From: Pseudoxanthomonas dokdonensis
GTDB lineage: Bacteria > Pseudomonadota > Gammaproteobacteria > Xanthomonadales > Xanthomonadaceae
Length of the DNA stretch: 64,000 nucleotides
Reading direction: 5' to 3'
NCBI RefSeq assembly: GCF_001431405.1
Contig: NZ_LDJL01000015.1
Coordinates: 111,628-175,627, forward strand
In this document: positions 26,800-37,964 of the stretch, piece after piece
How positions within the stretch are numbered: the stretch's first letter is position 1
How the letters are laid out: each line of letters opens with the position of its first letter
Program-made: the position numbers and the translations under genes
Notes under the pieces: generated by a model
Seen by the model: only the letters and a program-made list of their open reading frames with translations
Told to the model about the DNA's origin: nothing
The model's database searches: none

Positions 26800-28185
26800 A
26801 TGCAACTCACCAAACGCATCATCCATGTTTCCGCATTGGCGTTCGCGATTACCGGTGCACTGGCCGCCGGCCAGGCACATGCGTCGGCTTTCCAGCTGAA
26901 GGAAAACAGCGTCAAGGCCCAGGGCCGCGCGATGGCCGGTTCGGCATCGGCACTGGGTGACGCCTCGGTCGTGGCCAACAACCCGGCCGTCATGTCGACC
27001 TTCACCGACAGCACCCTGCAGGCCGATGTCACCGGCATCGATCTGTCCTTCAAGTTCAATGGTGGCGGCAGCGCCGCTGCTGGCAGCCCGCTGCAGCAGC
27101 CGCTGACCGGTGGCAACGGTGGCGAAGCCGGCGACCTGACCCCGGTGCCGGCGATGTCCTTCATCCTGCCGCTGAGCGACAACTTTGAATACCTGACCCT
27201 GGGTGCCATGGTCAGCGCGCCGTTCGGCCTGAAGACCGAATACGACAACGACTGGGTCGGCCGTTACCACGCGCTGAAGTCGGACGTGCAGATCGTCGAC
27301 CTGACCCTGGCGATGTCGCTGGAACTGACCGAGCGCTTCTCGCTGGGCCTGGGTGCGGTGTACGAACACGCCGACGTGACCCTGTCCAACGCCATCGATT
27401 TCGGCTCGGCGGTCTGCGCCAACCCGGCCTCGCAGGCACTGTGCTTCATGCCCAACCCGATCCAGGGCCCGTACGGTCCGCAGAAGAACGACGGCACCGT
27501 CAGCGTGCAGGGCACCAGCAACAGCCTGGGCTGGATCGCCGGCGCCAACTGGCGTCCGACCGACAAATGGTCGATCGGTTACGTGCACCGTTCGGAAATC
27601 GATCATGACATCGACGGTGACGCCGACTTCACCGTGCCGGCCAGCGTGGCTCCGATCCTGGCCGGTACCGGTGCCTACATCGACACCGGCGCCGGTGCGG
27701 CGTTGACCACCCCGGCTACCGACACCCTGAGCGCCAGCTGGTACGCCACCGACAACTTCGCGCTGATGGCCGAAGTCTCGCGTACCGACTGGTCGTCGCT
27801 GCAGGAAATCCGCATCACCTTCGACAACCCGGCGCAGGCCGATTCGGCCGAAGACTACAACTGGGAAGAAAGCTGGATGTACTCGCTCGGTGGCGAATAT
27901 AAGTTCAGCGATGCGTTCACCCTGCGAGCCGGTGTTGCCCGCGACGACTCGCCGGTCAGCCTGCCGTACCGCACCCCGCGCATGCCCGACCAGGACCGCA
28001 TGTGGTACTCGGTCGGTCTGACCTGGCAGGCCACCGAAAACTTCGAGCTGAGCGCCAACTACACCAAGATCGATCTGGTCGATACGCCGGAAGTCGACAT
28101 CGTCTCCTCCAGCGGTTCGCGTCTGGTTGGCGACTTCGACGGTGGTGCCGACCTGTACGGCATCTCGGCGCAGTACCGCTTCTGA
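26800..28185 (+). CDS. fadL: FadL-family outer-membrane long-chain fatty acid/hydrophobic compound transporter
   Basis: 461 residues. Signal peptide ending AHA, then the mature N-terminus SAFQLKENSVKAQGRAMAGS and VVANNPAVMS, the conserved FadL hatch region with its NPA motif. The rest alternates in amphipathic strands and ends in the aromatic YRF, as outer-membrane barrels do. It probably admits long-chain fatty acids or other hydrophobic substrates. The ATG at 26800 has GGAGAG at good spacing; an in-frame extension upstream to 26611 crosses the promoter. Codon use is strongly biased to C/G-ending codons, suggesting high expression. It ends at a strong terminator. Confidence 0.92.
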   Translation: MQLTKRIIHVSALAFAITGALAAGQAHASAFQLKENSVKAQGRAMAGSASALGDASVVANNPAVMSTFTDSTLQADVTGIDLSFKFNGGGSAAAGSPLQQPLTGGNGGEAGDLTPVPAMSFILPLSDNFEYLTLGAMVSAPFGLKTEYDNDWVGRYHALKSDVQIVDLTLAMSLELTERFSLGLGAVYEHADVTLSNAIDFGSAVCANPASQALCFMPNPIQGPYGPQKNDGTVSVQGTSNSLGWIAGANWRPTDKWSIGYVHRSEIDHDIDGDADFTVPASVAPILAGTGAYIDTGAGAALTTPATDTLSASWYATDNFALMAEVSRTDWSSLQEIRITFDNPAQADSAEDYNWEESWMYSLGGEYKFSDAFTLRAGVARDDSPVSLPYRTPRMPDQDRMWYSVGLTWQATENFELSANYTKIDLVDTPEVDIVSSSGSRLVGDFDGGADLYGISAQYRF

Positions 28186-28207
28186 TAGCAGCGCGACATG
28201 TTTCGAC

Positions 28208-28236
28208 AAAAACCCCGCTCCGGCGGGGTTTTTTTT
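28208..28236 (+). terminator. Intrinsic terminator behind fadL
   Basis: A-rich lead, CCCCGC (28213-28218), loop TCCG, GCGGGG (28223-28228), then eight T (28229-28236). The A run on the other side means it may also serve the convergent diguanylate cyclase gene. Confidence 0.9.
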
Positions 28237-28272
28237 GTCGTCGGCGAGCGTGGGTGGGCCGGGGGTCGAAGA

Positions 28273-29433
28273 TCAGACCGCCGCTTCCAGTACCTGTACC
28301 TGGTTGCGGCCTTTCTGCTTGGCCACGTAGAGGGCGCGGTCGGCATCGCGCATCAGGGTCTCCATCGTCGCCGACGGGACCGCGCTGTAGCAGATGCCGA
28401 CGCTGACCGATGCGCGCAGCGCGGTGGCGCCGGCAAATGAAAGCGACAGCGTCTGCAGGCGGATGCGTTCGGCAATCTGGCAGGCGCCTGCGTGGTCGAC
28501 GCCCTGCAGCAGCAGCACGAATTCGTCACCCCCCTGGCGGACGAAAATGTCGCCGCCGCGGATGTTGTCACGGACCACTTCGGAAAAACGCCGCAGGACC
28601 ACGTCACCGGCGTCGTGGCCGTGCTGATCGTTGATGGTCTTGAAGTGATCCAGATCCAGCGCGACCACGGCAAAGCCCCGCTGGGATCCGCTGGCTGGCG
28701 AGACTTGTTCAATCGCTGTCGCCAGCCCGCGCCGGTTGAGCGCACCGGTCAAAGGGTCATACATCGCACTGTGGCGCAGCGATTGCGCGGCGTGGAAGCT
28801 GGTCAGCATCAGCATGCAGAAATTGAGCAGGAACCACAGCGACAGGTCGATGTTGACCCAGTCCGAATTGGGTGCGTACAAGCCGCGGACGCCGTAGTAG
28901 ACATCCCGCCCGTACAGGCCCAGCAACACCAGGCAGGCAGCCATCATGATGCGTGCCGGCAGGCGGTCGGGGACATCACGCAGGCGGGCCAGGTGCTGCA
29001 GCATGAGCAGCAGCGCCACCACCTCGACCACGCTCATCACCGTGCCCTGGCTGTCGATGCTGTCGGACAGCACCGACACCAGCAATGACGCCGCTGCCGC
29101 GGCCGGCACCAGCGCCTGTTCCCAGGAACGCAGCGGACGCTGGCTGCTGAACCGGATCATCGACCAGGCCAGCCCGCTCATGCCGATGCAGGCCAGCAGG
29201 CCGCCGATGGCCGCGGTGTTGCCGGCCAGCGCGGTGTTGCCGGCCAGGGTGATCGTCTGCGATGTGCCGTCCAGCATCGCCGCACCCAGCGAGTAGACGA
29301 AATGGGCCACGCCCCAGGTGCGGATGCCGCGGACGCCGTGCGAGACATGACCCACATACCAGAACAGCACCAGCAGCAGGGCAGCCAGTGCGGTGTCGCT
29401 CAGCAGCAGGTTGTAGAAATCCGTCGTGATCAA
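28273..29433 (-). CDS. Membrane-bound diguanylate cyclase (GGDEF)
   Basis: 386 residues. The first ~215 residues hold about seven hydrophobic segments, a membrane sensor of unknown ligand. A GGDEF domain follows (about 225-380): DPLTGALNRRGL, VVALDLDHFKTINDQHGHDAGD, and the intact active-site GGDEF in VRQGGDEFVLLL near 300; no RxxD inhibitory site is seen five residues before it. It should make cyclic di-GMP. The start is TTG at 29433 with GAGAGG six bases ahead; the next in-frame ATG would delete the first two membrane segments, so TTG is well supported. Confidence 0.9.
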   Translation of the reverse strand: MITTDFYNLLLSDTALAALLLVLFWYVGHVSHGVRGIRTWGVAHFVYSLGAAMLDGTSQTITLAGNTALAGNTAAIGGLLACIGMSGLAWSMIRFSSQRPLRSWEQALVPAAAAASLLVSVLSDSIDSQGTVMSVVEVVALLLMLQHLARLRDVPDRLPARIMMAACLVLLGLYGRDVYYGVRGLYAPNSDWVNIDLSLWFLLNFCMLMLTSFHAAQSLRHSAMYDPLTGALNRRGLATAIEQVSPASGSQRGFAVVALDLDHFKTINDQHGHDAGDVVLRRFSEVVRDNIRGGDIFVRQGGDEFVLLLQGVDHAGACQIAERIRLQTLSLSFAGATALRASVSVGICYSAVPSATMETLMRDADRALYVAKQKGRNQVQVLEAAV

Positions 29434-29588
29434 GCATGCCTCTCTGGCGGTACCGCTCCCTAGTGTGACGACGTCGCCGGTGGGCGCGTGTCTACACCGT
29501 CTCTATTTCCACCAATGTGACAAATAGAACACGTGCTTGAGGCCGAATTCCGGCCACCCGGCCTGCACGGCCGGGCGGATGCGCCAGG

Positions 29589-32500
29589 TCAGTCGCCCAG
29601 CGTCAACAACGATGCGTTGCCGCCAGCGGCGGTGGTATTGATGGTGATCGCCTTCTCGGTGGCGAAGCGCGGCAGGTAATGTGGTCCGCCAGCCTTGGGA
29701 CCGGTGCCCGACAGGCCCTGGCCACCAAACGGCTGCACCCCGACCACCGCGCCAATCTGGTTGCGGTTGACGTAGACATTGCCGACCCGGGCGCGGCTGG
29801 CAATCCGATCCACGGTCTCGTCGATGCGTGAATGGATGCCCAGGGTCAGGCCGTAGCCGCTGGCGGTGATCGCATCGATGACCTGGTCCAGTTCATCGGC
29901 CTTCCAGCGGATGACGTGCAGGGCTGGCCCGAAAATCTCCTTGTGCAGCTGATCCAGCGAATGCAGTTCCCACGCGCGCGGGCCGAAGTAAGTGCCGTGC
30001 GCGGCCGCTTCCGGGCACTCGGTCTGCTTGATCAGGCGCGCTTCGTTGTTCATCCGCGCGGCGTGATCTTCCAGCAGCTTGAGCGCATCGGCGTCGATGA
30101 CCGGACCGATGTCGGTGGACAGCAGTCCGGGGTCGCCGATCTTCAACTCGTCCATCGCCCCGGCCAGCATCGTCATCACCTTGTCGGCGATGTCATCCTG
30201 CACGAACAGCACACGCGAGGCCGAGCAGCGCTGTCCCGCCGAGGTGAAGGCCGAGGAGATCGCGTCCTTGACCAGTTGTTCCGGCAGTGCCGAGGAGTCG
30301 GCGATGAAGGCGTTCTGGCCACCGGTTTCGGCAATCAACACGCCAATCGCGCTGTCACGGGCGGCCAATGCGCGGTTGATCGCCCGCGCGGTGTCGGTGG
30401 AGCCGGTGAAGGCGACCCCGGCCACCCGTGGGTCGGCAGTCAGCGCGGCACCGACGGTGGCGCCGTCACCGGGCAGGAACTGCAGCACCGCCGCCGGGAT
30501 GCCGGCCTCGTGCAGCAGTTGGGTGGCGCGGTAGCCAACCAGGTTGGTCTGCTCGGCCGGCTTGGCAATCACCGCGTTGCCGGCGGCCAGCGCGGCGGCG
30601 ATCTGGCCGATGTAGATCGCCAGCGGGAAGTTCCACGGGCTGATGCAGACGAACACGCCGCGGCCATGCAGCTGCAACTGATTGGATTCACCGGTCGGGC
30701 CGGGCAGTGGCTCGGGATTGAAGCTGGTCCGCAGCTGGCCGGCGTAATAGCGCAGGAAGTCGACCGCCTCGCGTACTTCGGCGACGCTGTCGGGGATGGT
30801 CTTGCCGGCTTCCTTGACGCACAGCGCGATGTACTCGGCGGTGCGCGCTTCCAGCAGGTCAGCGGCATGTTCGAGGATGGCGGCGCGGCTGGCCGGCGGG
30901 GTGCGATCCCAGGCCGGCTGGGCGGCAACCGCATTGACCATGGCTTTTTCCACGGTGGCGCTGTCGGCCGGCTGCCACTGGCCGACGATCTGGCGGTGGT
31001 CGGCCGGGTTGCTGATCGGCAGGAAGGCATTGGACGGCACCGCGCCCGGGACCAGCGGGGTCGCCAGCTGGTTGCCGGCCAGCAGTTTTTCGCCGGTGGC
31101 ATTGACCTGCTCGGCCAGTGCCTGCAGTGCCTTGTCGTTGGCCAGATTGACGCCCATGGAGTTGTTCCTGTCTGAAGTCTTGATCGGTGCGGGCTGGTTG
31201 CGGAACAGCTGCACTGGAAGGGGAATGCGTGGATGGGGGATGCTGTCGAAGCCGTTGACGGTCTCGACCGGGTCGCGGACCAGATCCTCGATCGGCACGC
31301 TGTCATCGGTGATGCGGTTGACGAAGCTCGAGTTGGCGCCGTTTTCGAGCAGGCGGCGGACCAGATACGGCAGCAGGTCCTCGTGCGAGCCGACCGGCGC
31401 GTACACCCGGCAGGGGATACCCAGCTTGTCGGCCGGAATCACTTCCGAATACAGGTCATCGCCCATGCCGTGCAGTTTCTGGTGCTCGTAGTCGCGCCCG
31501 GCGGCGATGCTGCGGATGGCGGCGATGGTCTGCGCGTTGTGGGTGGCGAACATCGGATACAGCGCGTCGCCGTGGTCGAGCAGGCGACGGGCGTTGGCCA
31601 GATAGGACACGTCGGTGTTGGCCTTGCGGGTGAACACCGGATAGCCCGGATATCCCTCCAGTTGGGCGCGCTTGATCTCGGCATCCCAGTAGGCGCCCTT
31701 GACCAGTCGCACCGGCATCCTGCGACCGACCCGGCGGGCCAGATCAGCCAGGAAATCGAGCACGTACGGGGTCCGTTTCTGGTACGCCTGCACGGCCAGG
31801 CCATAACCTTCCCAGCCGTCCAGCGAGGGATCGGCGAAAGTGGCCTCGATCAGGTCCAGCGACAGTTCCAGGCGCTCGGCTTCCTCGGCATCGATGGTGA
31901 AGCCGATGCCGTAGGATTTCGACAGCTGCGCCAGTTCGAGGATCGCCGGTGAGAGCTCGGCCAGCACCCGCTCGCGCTTGGCGTGTTCGTAGCGCGGATG
32001 CAGCGCCGACAACTTGACCGAGATGCTGGGCGCGGCGAACACATCGGCGAACGGGCCGGTGGCACCGATGGCGTGGATGGCCTGGCGATAGGAGTCCAGG
32101 TAGCGGGCGGCATCGCCGGCGGTCAGCGCGGCCTCGCCGAGCATGTCGAACGAATAGCGATACGCCGCCTGCTCGCCCTTGCGCGAGCGCGCCAGCGCCT
32201 CGCCGATGCTGCGCCCCATCACGAACTGGTGGCCCATGATCCGCATCGCCTGGCGCACCGCCAGCCGCACCACCGGCTCGCCGACACGACCGATCAGGCG
32301 CTTGAAGGCGCCGCGGGTGTCGTGGCGGGTCAGGTCGTTCAGGCTGACCAGCTTGCCGGTCAGCATCAGTCCCCAGGTCGAGGCGTTGACCAGCATCGAA
32401 TCGCTGCCGCCCATGTGCTTCTTCCAGTCCGCGTCGCCGAGCTTGTCGCGGATCAGCTTGTCGGCGGTGTCCTGGTCGGGAATCCGCAGCAAGGCCTCGG

Positions 32501-32819
32501 CCACGCACATCAGCAGCACGCCTTCCTCGCTGCCCAGGTCGTACTGGCGCATGAAGGCTTCGATCGCCCCCTGGTCCTGGGCGTGCTCGCGTACCCGGCG
32601 CACCAGATCGGTGGCCAGTGCCTGTGCTCGCGCCTGTTCCTCGGCGGGCAGGCGGGCCTGCTCCAGCAGCTCGCGCACGTGCTCGGTCTCGTCACGCAGC
32701 CAGGCCGCGGTGATGGCCGCGCGCAGTGGCGACGGCGAGGCCGGCAGTTCCGGCGCAATCATGTCGCCCGGCAAGTCGGCCAGGGCGGTGTAGGGAAGAC
32801 TGTCGACGCTGGCGGACAT
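29589..32819 (-). CDS. putA: Proline dehydrogenase / 1-pyrroline-5-carboxylate dehydrogenase
   Basis: 1076 residues. Converts proline to glutamate in two steps. PRODH barrel at about 140-500: FTIDAEEAERLELSLDLIE, VRLVKGAYWDAEIKRAQLEG, FATHNAQT, LHGMGDDLY and RVYAPVGSHEDLL. The P5C dehydrogenase covers about 590-1050: PWNFPLAIYIGQ, GVAFTGST, Glu in IAETGGQN and catalytic Cys in SAGQRCSASR. No N-terminal ribbon-helix-helix is seen, so it is the bifunctional type without autorepressor function. Start at 32819 (MSASVDSLPYTALADLPG) matches family N-termini; the ribosome site is weak, and the 60-codon extension to 32999 looks non-coding. Confidence 0.95.
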   Translation of the reverse strand: MSASVDSLPYTALADLPGDMIAPELPASPSPLRAAITAAWLRDETEHVRELLEQARLPAEEQARAQALATDLVRRVREHAQDQGAIEAFMRQYDLGSEEGVLLMCVAEALLRIPDQDTADKLIRDKLGDADWKKHMGGSDSMLVNASTWGLMLTGKLVSLNDLTRHDTRGAFKRLIGRVGEPVVRLAVRQAMRIMGHQFVMGRSIGEALARSRKGEQAAYRYSFDMLGEAALTAGDAARYLDSYRQAIHAIGATGPFADVFAAPSISVKLSALHPRYEHAKRERVLAELSPAILELAQLSKSYGIGFTIDAEEAERLELSLDLIEATFADPSLDGWEGYGLAVQAYQKRTPYVLDFLADLARRVGRRMPVRLVKGAYWDAEIKRAQLEGYPGYPVFTRKANTDVSYLANARRLLDHGDALYPMFATHNAQTIAAIRSIAAGRDYEHQKLHGMGDDLYSEVIPADKLGIPCRVYAPVGSHEDLLPYLVRRLLENGANSSFVNRITDDSVPIEDLVRDPVETVNGFDSIPHPRIPLPVQLFRNQPAPIKTSDRNNSMGVNLANDKALQALAEQVNATGEKLLAGNQLATPLVPGAVPSNAFLPISNPADHRQIVGQWQPADSATVEKAMVNAVAAQPAWDRTPPASRAAILEHAADLLEARTAEYIALCVKEAGKTIPDSVAEVREAVDFLRYYAGQLRTSFNPEPLPGPTGESNQLQLHGRGVFVCISPWNFPLAIYIGQIAAALAAGNAVIAKPAEQTNLVGYRATQLLHEAGIPAAVLQFLPGDGATVGAALTADPRVAGVAFTGSTDTARAINRALAARDSAIGVLIAETGGQNAFIADSSALPEQLVKDAISSAFTSAGQRCSASRVLFVQDDIADKVMTMLAGAMDELKIGDPGLLSTDIGPVIDADALKLLEDHAARMNNEARLIKQTECPEAAAHGTYFGPRAWELHSLDQLHKEIFGPALHVIRWKADELDQVIDAITASGYGLTLGIHSRIDETVDRIASRARVGNVYVNRNQIGAVVGVQPFGGQGLSGTGPKAGGPHYLPRFATEKAITINTTAAGGNASLLTLGD

Positions 32820-33090
32820 GGCAGATACAAGACCAAAGGAAGCCCAATAGTGTAGAGCTTGTCGGGCCTTGGGAACATGCTTGCCGATGCTCCGAATGCC
32901 TTGCCACAGCTGGGATTCAGAAGATGTGTCACATCTCTCATGGCAGTGGCGCGAGGCTGCGCTGCGGCCGCCGCCGCCGTCCGGCGCCGATGTCCGCATA
33001 CCGGCGGCAGATGCGCCGCAGCTTGCCGCCGTGGCGCCGCGGAGGCTACCATTTAACAGTTTTCCGCAGCCTCAAAGCGCGGTTGGCAAC

Positions 33091-33594
33091 ATGATCGAGG
33101 TGTTTACCTCATTGCCTGCAGGTTCTGGCGCGCGACTGCGGTTGCGACCGCCGCGGGCGTTGACGGCCCGCCAATTCGTGACTCTGTTCGCGGTGTTGGC
33201 GGGGGCGATGTGGCTGGTGGCCCTGATGGGCTGGCTGGCCGGCAATGTCTATGCACCCGGGTTCGCGTTGCTGCACAGTGTGATGGTGGCGGCGGCGTTG
33301 TGTGCTTCCTGGCGCAACGGCGAGCGCAGCGAGGTCATCAGCATTGGTCCGGAGCGGGTGGAAGTCCATCAGCCTTCGCGGTCGGCGCCGGTGTTCACGG
33401 CGCATCCCTACTGGGTGCAACTGCGGGTCGAAGAGGGTGGTGAAAGGATTTCGCTGGCGTCCAGCGGCAACCGGATCGAGGTGGGCAACCTCCTGGGACC
33501 GGCCGAACGCCTGGAACTGGCGGAAAAACTGCAGGGTTTACTGGCGGCCGCCAAAACGGCCGCAACCGATGACGCATTGGGGTCTAGGCAATGA
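33091..33594 (+). CDS. DUF2244 domain membrane protein of the cytochrome oxidase locus
   Basis: 167 residues. Two membrane segments (about 30-50 and 55-72), then a soluble domain with SWRNGERSEVISIGPERVEV and HPYWVQLRVEEGGERISLASSG, typical of DUF2244. Members of this family are commonly found just ahead of coxB. Start ATG at 33091; the frame is open further up to 32869 but that part has no family resemblance and lies in the putA promoter region. The stop overlaps coxB by four bases (ATGA), supporting a common transcript. Role unknown, probably oxidase assembly. Confidence 0.8.
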   Translation: MIEVFTSLPAGSGARLRLRPPRALTARQFVTLFAVLAGAMWLVALMGWLAGNVYAPGFALLHSVMVAAALCASWRNGERSEVISIGPERVEVHQPSRSAPVFTAHPYWVQLRVEEGGERISLASSGNRIEVGNLLGPAERLELAEKLQGLLAAAKTAATDDALGSRQ

Positions 33595-34526
33595 CGCAAG
33601 TGAATGGGTTTTGGAAGCGTTTGATGATGGCTGGCCTGTCGCTGGCAACGCCGGCGTTGGCGTGGGCACAGTCGGCGGACCCGAAGGAGTGGCAGCTGAA
33701 CATGGGGCGCGGCGTCACTTCGTCCTCGCAGCATGCCTACGACGCGCACATGATTTCGCTGTGGGTATGCGTGGTCATCGGCATCATCGTGTTCGGCGCG
33801 ATGGGCTATGCGATGTTCAAGTTCCGCAAGTCCAAGGGTGCCGTGGCCGCCCAGTTCAGCCACAACACCACCGCTGAAATCATCTGGACCATCATCCCGG
33901 TGCTGATCCTGGTGGTCATGGCCTGGCCGGCGACCGCCAAGCTGATCGCCATGTACGACACCCGCGATGCCGAGATGACCGTCAAGATCACCGGTTACCA
34001 GTGGATGTGGAAGTACGAGTACCAGGGCGAGAACGTGGCCTTCACCAGCCGCCTGGACAAGGAATCCGACCGTATCCGCCAGAGTGGCGACATCCCCAGC
34101 GTCAAGGACAACCCGCATTACCTGCTGGACGTCGACAACATGCTGGTGCTGCCGACCGATACCAAGATCCGCTTCGTGATCACCGCCGACGACGTCATCC
34201 ACGCCTGGTGGGTGCCGGCGCTGGGCTGGAAGCAGGACGCCATCCCGGGCATCGTCAACGAAGCCTGGACCGACATCCAGGAGCCGGGCATCTATCGCGG
34301 CCAGTGCGCCGAGCTGTGCGGCAAGGACCATGGCTTCATGCCGATCGTGGTCAAGGCCGTGCCCAAGGCCGAGTTCCAGCAGTGGCTGGCGTCGAAGAAG
34401 CCAGCGCCGGAAGCGGTGCCACAGGCGCCGAGCGAAGTGCCTGCCGCGCCGGTTGAAGGCGACGCCGCGCCGGCGCAGGACGCCACCCCCTCCAACGAGA
34501 CGGCTGCGCCTTCGGCGCAGGCCTGA
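33591..34526 (+). CDS. coxB: Cytochrome c oxidase subunit II
   Basis: 311 residues. Signal peptide (cleavage near AWA-QS), two membrane helices (about 55-75 and 97-118), then the periplasmic CuA domain: KITGYQWMWKYEY, DDVIHAWWVPALG with a CuA His, and GQCAELCGKDHGFMPI near 237-252 with both Cys, the second His and Met. The C-terminal 45 residues are Ala/Pro/Glu rich and not part of the core fold. No heme c motif (CxxCH) is present, so this is the plain aa3 type. Accepts electrons from cytochrome c and passes them to CoxA. Confidence 0.96.
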   Translation: MTQVNGFWKRLMMAGLSLATPALAWAQSADPKEWQLNMGRGVTSSSQHAYDAHMISLWVCVVIGIIVFGAMGYAMFKFRKSKGAVAAQFSHNTTAEIIWTIIPVLILVVMAWPATAKLIAMYDTRDAEMTVKITGYQWMWKYEYQGENVAFTSRLDKESDRIRQSGDIPSVKDNPHYLLDVDNMLVLPTDTKIRFVITADDVIHAWWVPALGWKQDAIPGIVNEAWTDIQEPGIYRGQCAELCGKDHGFMPIVVKAVPKAEFQQWLASKKPAPEAVPQAPSEVPAAPVEGDAAPAQDATPSNETAAPSAQA

Positions 34527-34558
34527 CCGTCCGCATCAGCTGCAAAGAGATCACGCAC

Positions 34559-36187
<1,629 letters not shown>

Positions 36188-36209
36188 TACGCACGCCGGA
36201 GCCAAGCCG

Positions 36210-36344
36210 ATGAATGCGCCGCAGCCACGTCCCGATGACACCGCACGCCGCCGCAGGGCGGTGCTGCGCACGGCGCTGGTCATGGCGTTCATCGCCGTGG
36301 CGATCTACGTGGCCTTCATCCTGTCCGGAGTGATGAACGCATGA
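36210..36344 (+). CDS. Small membrane protein of the cox operon (44 residues)
   Basis: Short frame in the 153-base gap between coxA and ctaG. It encodes [10 protein letters not shown], an arginine cluster (ARRRRAVLR) and one membrane helix (about 22-40), ending SGVMNA. Its TGA overlaps the ctaG start (ATGA), and GGAGCC lies eight bases before the ATG, so it is very likely translated and coupled to ctaG. Its position and shape match the small oxidase assembly proteins found between coxA and ctaG in other proteobacteria; sequence resemblance beyond that is not claimed. The arginine cluster predicts a cytoplasmic N-terminus. Confidence 0.75.
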   Translation: MNAPQPRPDDTARRRRAVLRTALVMAFIAVAIYVAFILSGVMNA

Positions 36345-36925
36345 GCGAGCCGCAACGCAAGTCCAACTCGGCCGGCATGGTCAAGCTGATTGGGGTGGCG
36401 ATGGCGGCGTTCGTGCTGACGTTTTCACTGGTACCGCTGTACCGCATCGCCTGCGAGAAGGTATTCGGCATCCGCCTGGAGCAGGGCCCCGGCCAGGTGT
36501 CGGCGCAACAGGCGGCCAAGCCGTCGCGGCTGATCACGGTGGAGTTCGATGGCGGGGTCAATTCCAAGCTGCCGTGGGCGTTCCATCCCGAACAGCTGAC
36601 CATGCAGGTGGTGCCGGGCGAGCTGTACGAAGCCAAGTACTTCGCCCGCAACGACAGTGGCAAGGACATTGTCGGCAGCGCGGTTCCCTCGGTGGCGCCG
36701 GCGCGCGCCTCGGGTTACTTCACCAAGACCGAGTGCTTCTGCTTCACCGCCCAGACCCTGGCCGCCGGTGAAAGTCGCGACATGCCGGTGCGCTTCATCG
36801 TCGACCCGGATCTGCCGGATGACGTGAACACGATTACGCTTTCATATACCTTCTACAAGAACGATGCGCTGACTGCCCGGCTGGGCGCGTCCAGCGCAAC
36901 CCAAACGCCGCATGCGGCGCCCTGA
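36341..36925 (+). CDS. ctaG: Cytochrome c oxidase assembly protein CtaG/Cox11
   Basis: 194 residues. One N-terminal membrane helix (about 13-33), then a periplasmic immunoglobulin-like domain. The copper-binding CFCF is seen in [12 protein letters not shown] near 128, and the family motifs FVPLY-type start ([12 protein letters not shown]) and [12 protein letters not shown] are present. It delivers copper to the CuB site of CoxA. The start overlaps the preceding small gene by four bases and coxC follows 27 bases later, so the whole block is one operon. Confidence 0.95.
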   Translation: MSEPQRKSNSAGMVKLIGVAMAAFVLTFSLVPLYRIACEKVFGIRLEQGPGQVSAQQAAKPSRLITVEFDGGVNSKLPWAFHPEQLTMQVVPGELYEAKYFARNDSGKDIVGSAVPSVAPARASGYFTKTECFCFTAQTLAAGESRDMPVRFIVDPDLPDDVNTITLSYTFYKNDALTARLGASSATQTPHAAP

Positions 36926-36952
36926 TTGAGTTTAGGAACGGAAAACACCGCC

Positions 36953-37831
36953 ATGGCACAAGCCCATTCGCCAGACGCCAACATTTATTTCGTGCCGCAC
37001 CAGAGCAAGTGGCCGTTCGTGGGATCGATCGCCATGTTCGTCACCATGGTCGGCGTGGCCAGCTGGCTGAATGACGCCAGCTGGGGCAAATGGACCTTCT
37101 TCGCCGGCGTGCTGATGCTGTGCGCGACCTTGTTCATGTGGTTTGGCGATGTCATCCGCGAATCGTTGGCTGGCAACTACAACCGCCAGGTCGATGTGTC
37201 GTTCCGGATGGGCATGGTCTGGTTCATCTTTTCCGAAGTGATGTTCTTCGCGGCGTTCTTCGGCGCGCTGTTCTACGCGCGCAACCTGGCGCTGCCGTGG
37301 CTGGGTGGCGAAGGCGACGGGGTGATGACCAACAGCGTGCTGTGGGAAGGTTTCAGCGCGGCCTGGCCGAGCAACGGCCCGGGCCAGATCGGTGGGCATT
37401 TCCAGACCATCCCGGCATGGGGCCTGCCGCTGATCAACACGCTGATCCTGCTGACCTCCGGCGTCACCATCACCCTGGCCCACCATGCGTTGAAGGCCGC
37501 GCACCGCACCCAGTTGCTGGTGTGGCTGGGCGCGACCGTGCTGCTGGGCTGCGTGTTCCTGTACTTCCAGGCCGAGGAATACATCCACGCCTACAAGGAA
37601 CTCAACCTGACCCTGGGTTCGGGCATCTACGGCTCGACCTTCTTCATGCTGACCGGTTTCCACGGTGCCCACGTAACCCTGGGAACCATCATGCTGGCGA
37701 TCATCTGGCTGCGTTGTGCCAAGGGCCACTTCAGCAAGGACGATCACTTCGGTTTCGAAGCCGTGGCCTGGTACTGGCACTTCGTCGACGTGGTCTGGCT
37801 GGGCCTGTTCCTGTTCGTCTACGTGATTTGA
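36953..37831 (+). CDS. coxC: Cytochrome c oxidase subunit III
   Basis: 292 residues with seven membrane helices. N-terminus NIYFVPHQSKWPFVGS, then MGMVWFIFSEVMFFAAFFGALFYAR, TLAHHALKAA, AEEYIHAYKELNLTLGSGIYGSTFF-type core and TGFHGAHVTLGT, all diagnostic for CoxC. ATG at 36953 is used; an in-frame start nine codons earlier overlaps the end of ctaG and adds residues not seen in the family. Stabilises the oxidase and holds lipids near the oxygen channel. The gene ends at a bidirectional hairpin. Confidence 0.96.
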   Translation: MAQAHSPDANIYFVPHQSKWPFVGSIAMFVTMVGVASWLNDASWGKWTFFAGVLMLCATLFMWFGDVIRESLAGNYNRQVDVSFRMGMVWFIFSEVMFFAAFFGALFYARNLALPWLGGEGDGVMTNSVLWEGFSAAWPSNGPGQIGGHFQTIPAWGLPLINTLILLTSGVTITLAHHALKAAHRTQLLVWLGATVLLGCVFLYFQAEEYIHAYKELNLTLGSGIYGSTFFMLTGFHGAHVTLGTIMLAIIWLRCAKGHFSKDDHFGFEAVAWYWHFVDVVWLGLFLFVYVI

Positions 37832-37886
37832 TTCCAGCGACCAACATGCCGTGGCCGGGGCGACTGGCTGCAACATGATGGGTTGC

Positions 37887-37923
37887 AAACAGAAAAGGCC
37901 GGCAATGCCGGCCTCTTCTGTTT
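37887..37923 (+). terminator. Bidirectional hairpin between coxC and DUF2909 gene
   Basis: AAACAGAA and GGCCGGC (37887-37903) pair with GCCGGCC and TTCTGTTT (37907-37923), with loop AAT. The outer A/T arms give T-rich ends in both directions, fitting the convergent genes on each side. Confidence 0.8.
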
Positions 37924-37931
37924 CAGGACGA

Positions 37932-37957
37932 CATGTTCAGAAGAGCATGTTCAGAAG
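37932..37957. repeat. Two 12-bp direct repeats
   Basis: CATGTTCAGAAG occurs at 37932-37943 and again at 37946-37957, two bases apart. It lies right behind the terminator and before the stop of the DUF2909 gene. Probably a chance or slippage duplication. Confidence 0.7.
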
Positions 37958-37964
37958 GGCGTGA

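Noticed and set aside
26671..28209. Long minus-strand open frame opposite fadL (512 codons), and similar long antisense frames opposite coxA (34649-36292) and dnaG (42277-43848).
   Set aside because: These are typical shadows of high-GC genes with G/C-ending codons; they are His/Arg/Gly-rich with no recognisable domain, while the opposite frame is a clear known gene.
29520..29580. GC hairpin CCCGGCC/GGCCGGG behind putA.
   Set aside because: It could be a terminator, but it has no T tract and lies in a GC-rich gap upstream of the diguanylate cyclase start; not strong enough to list.
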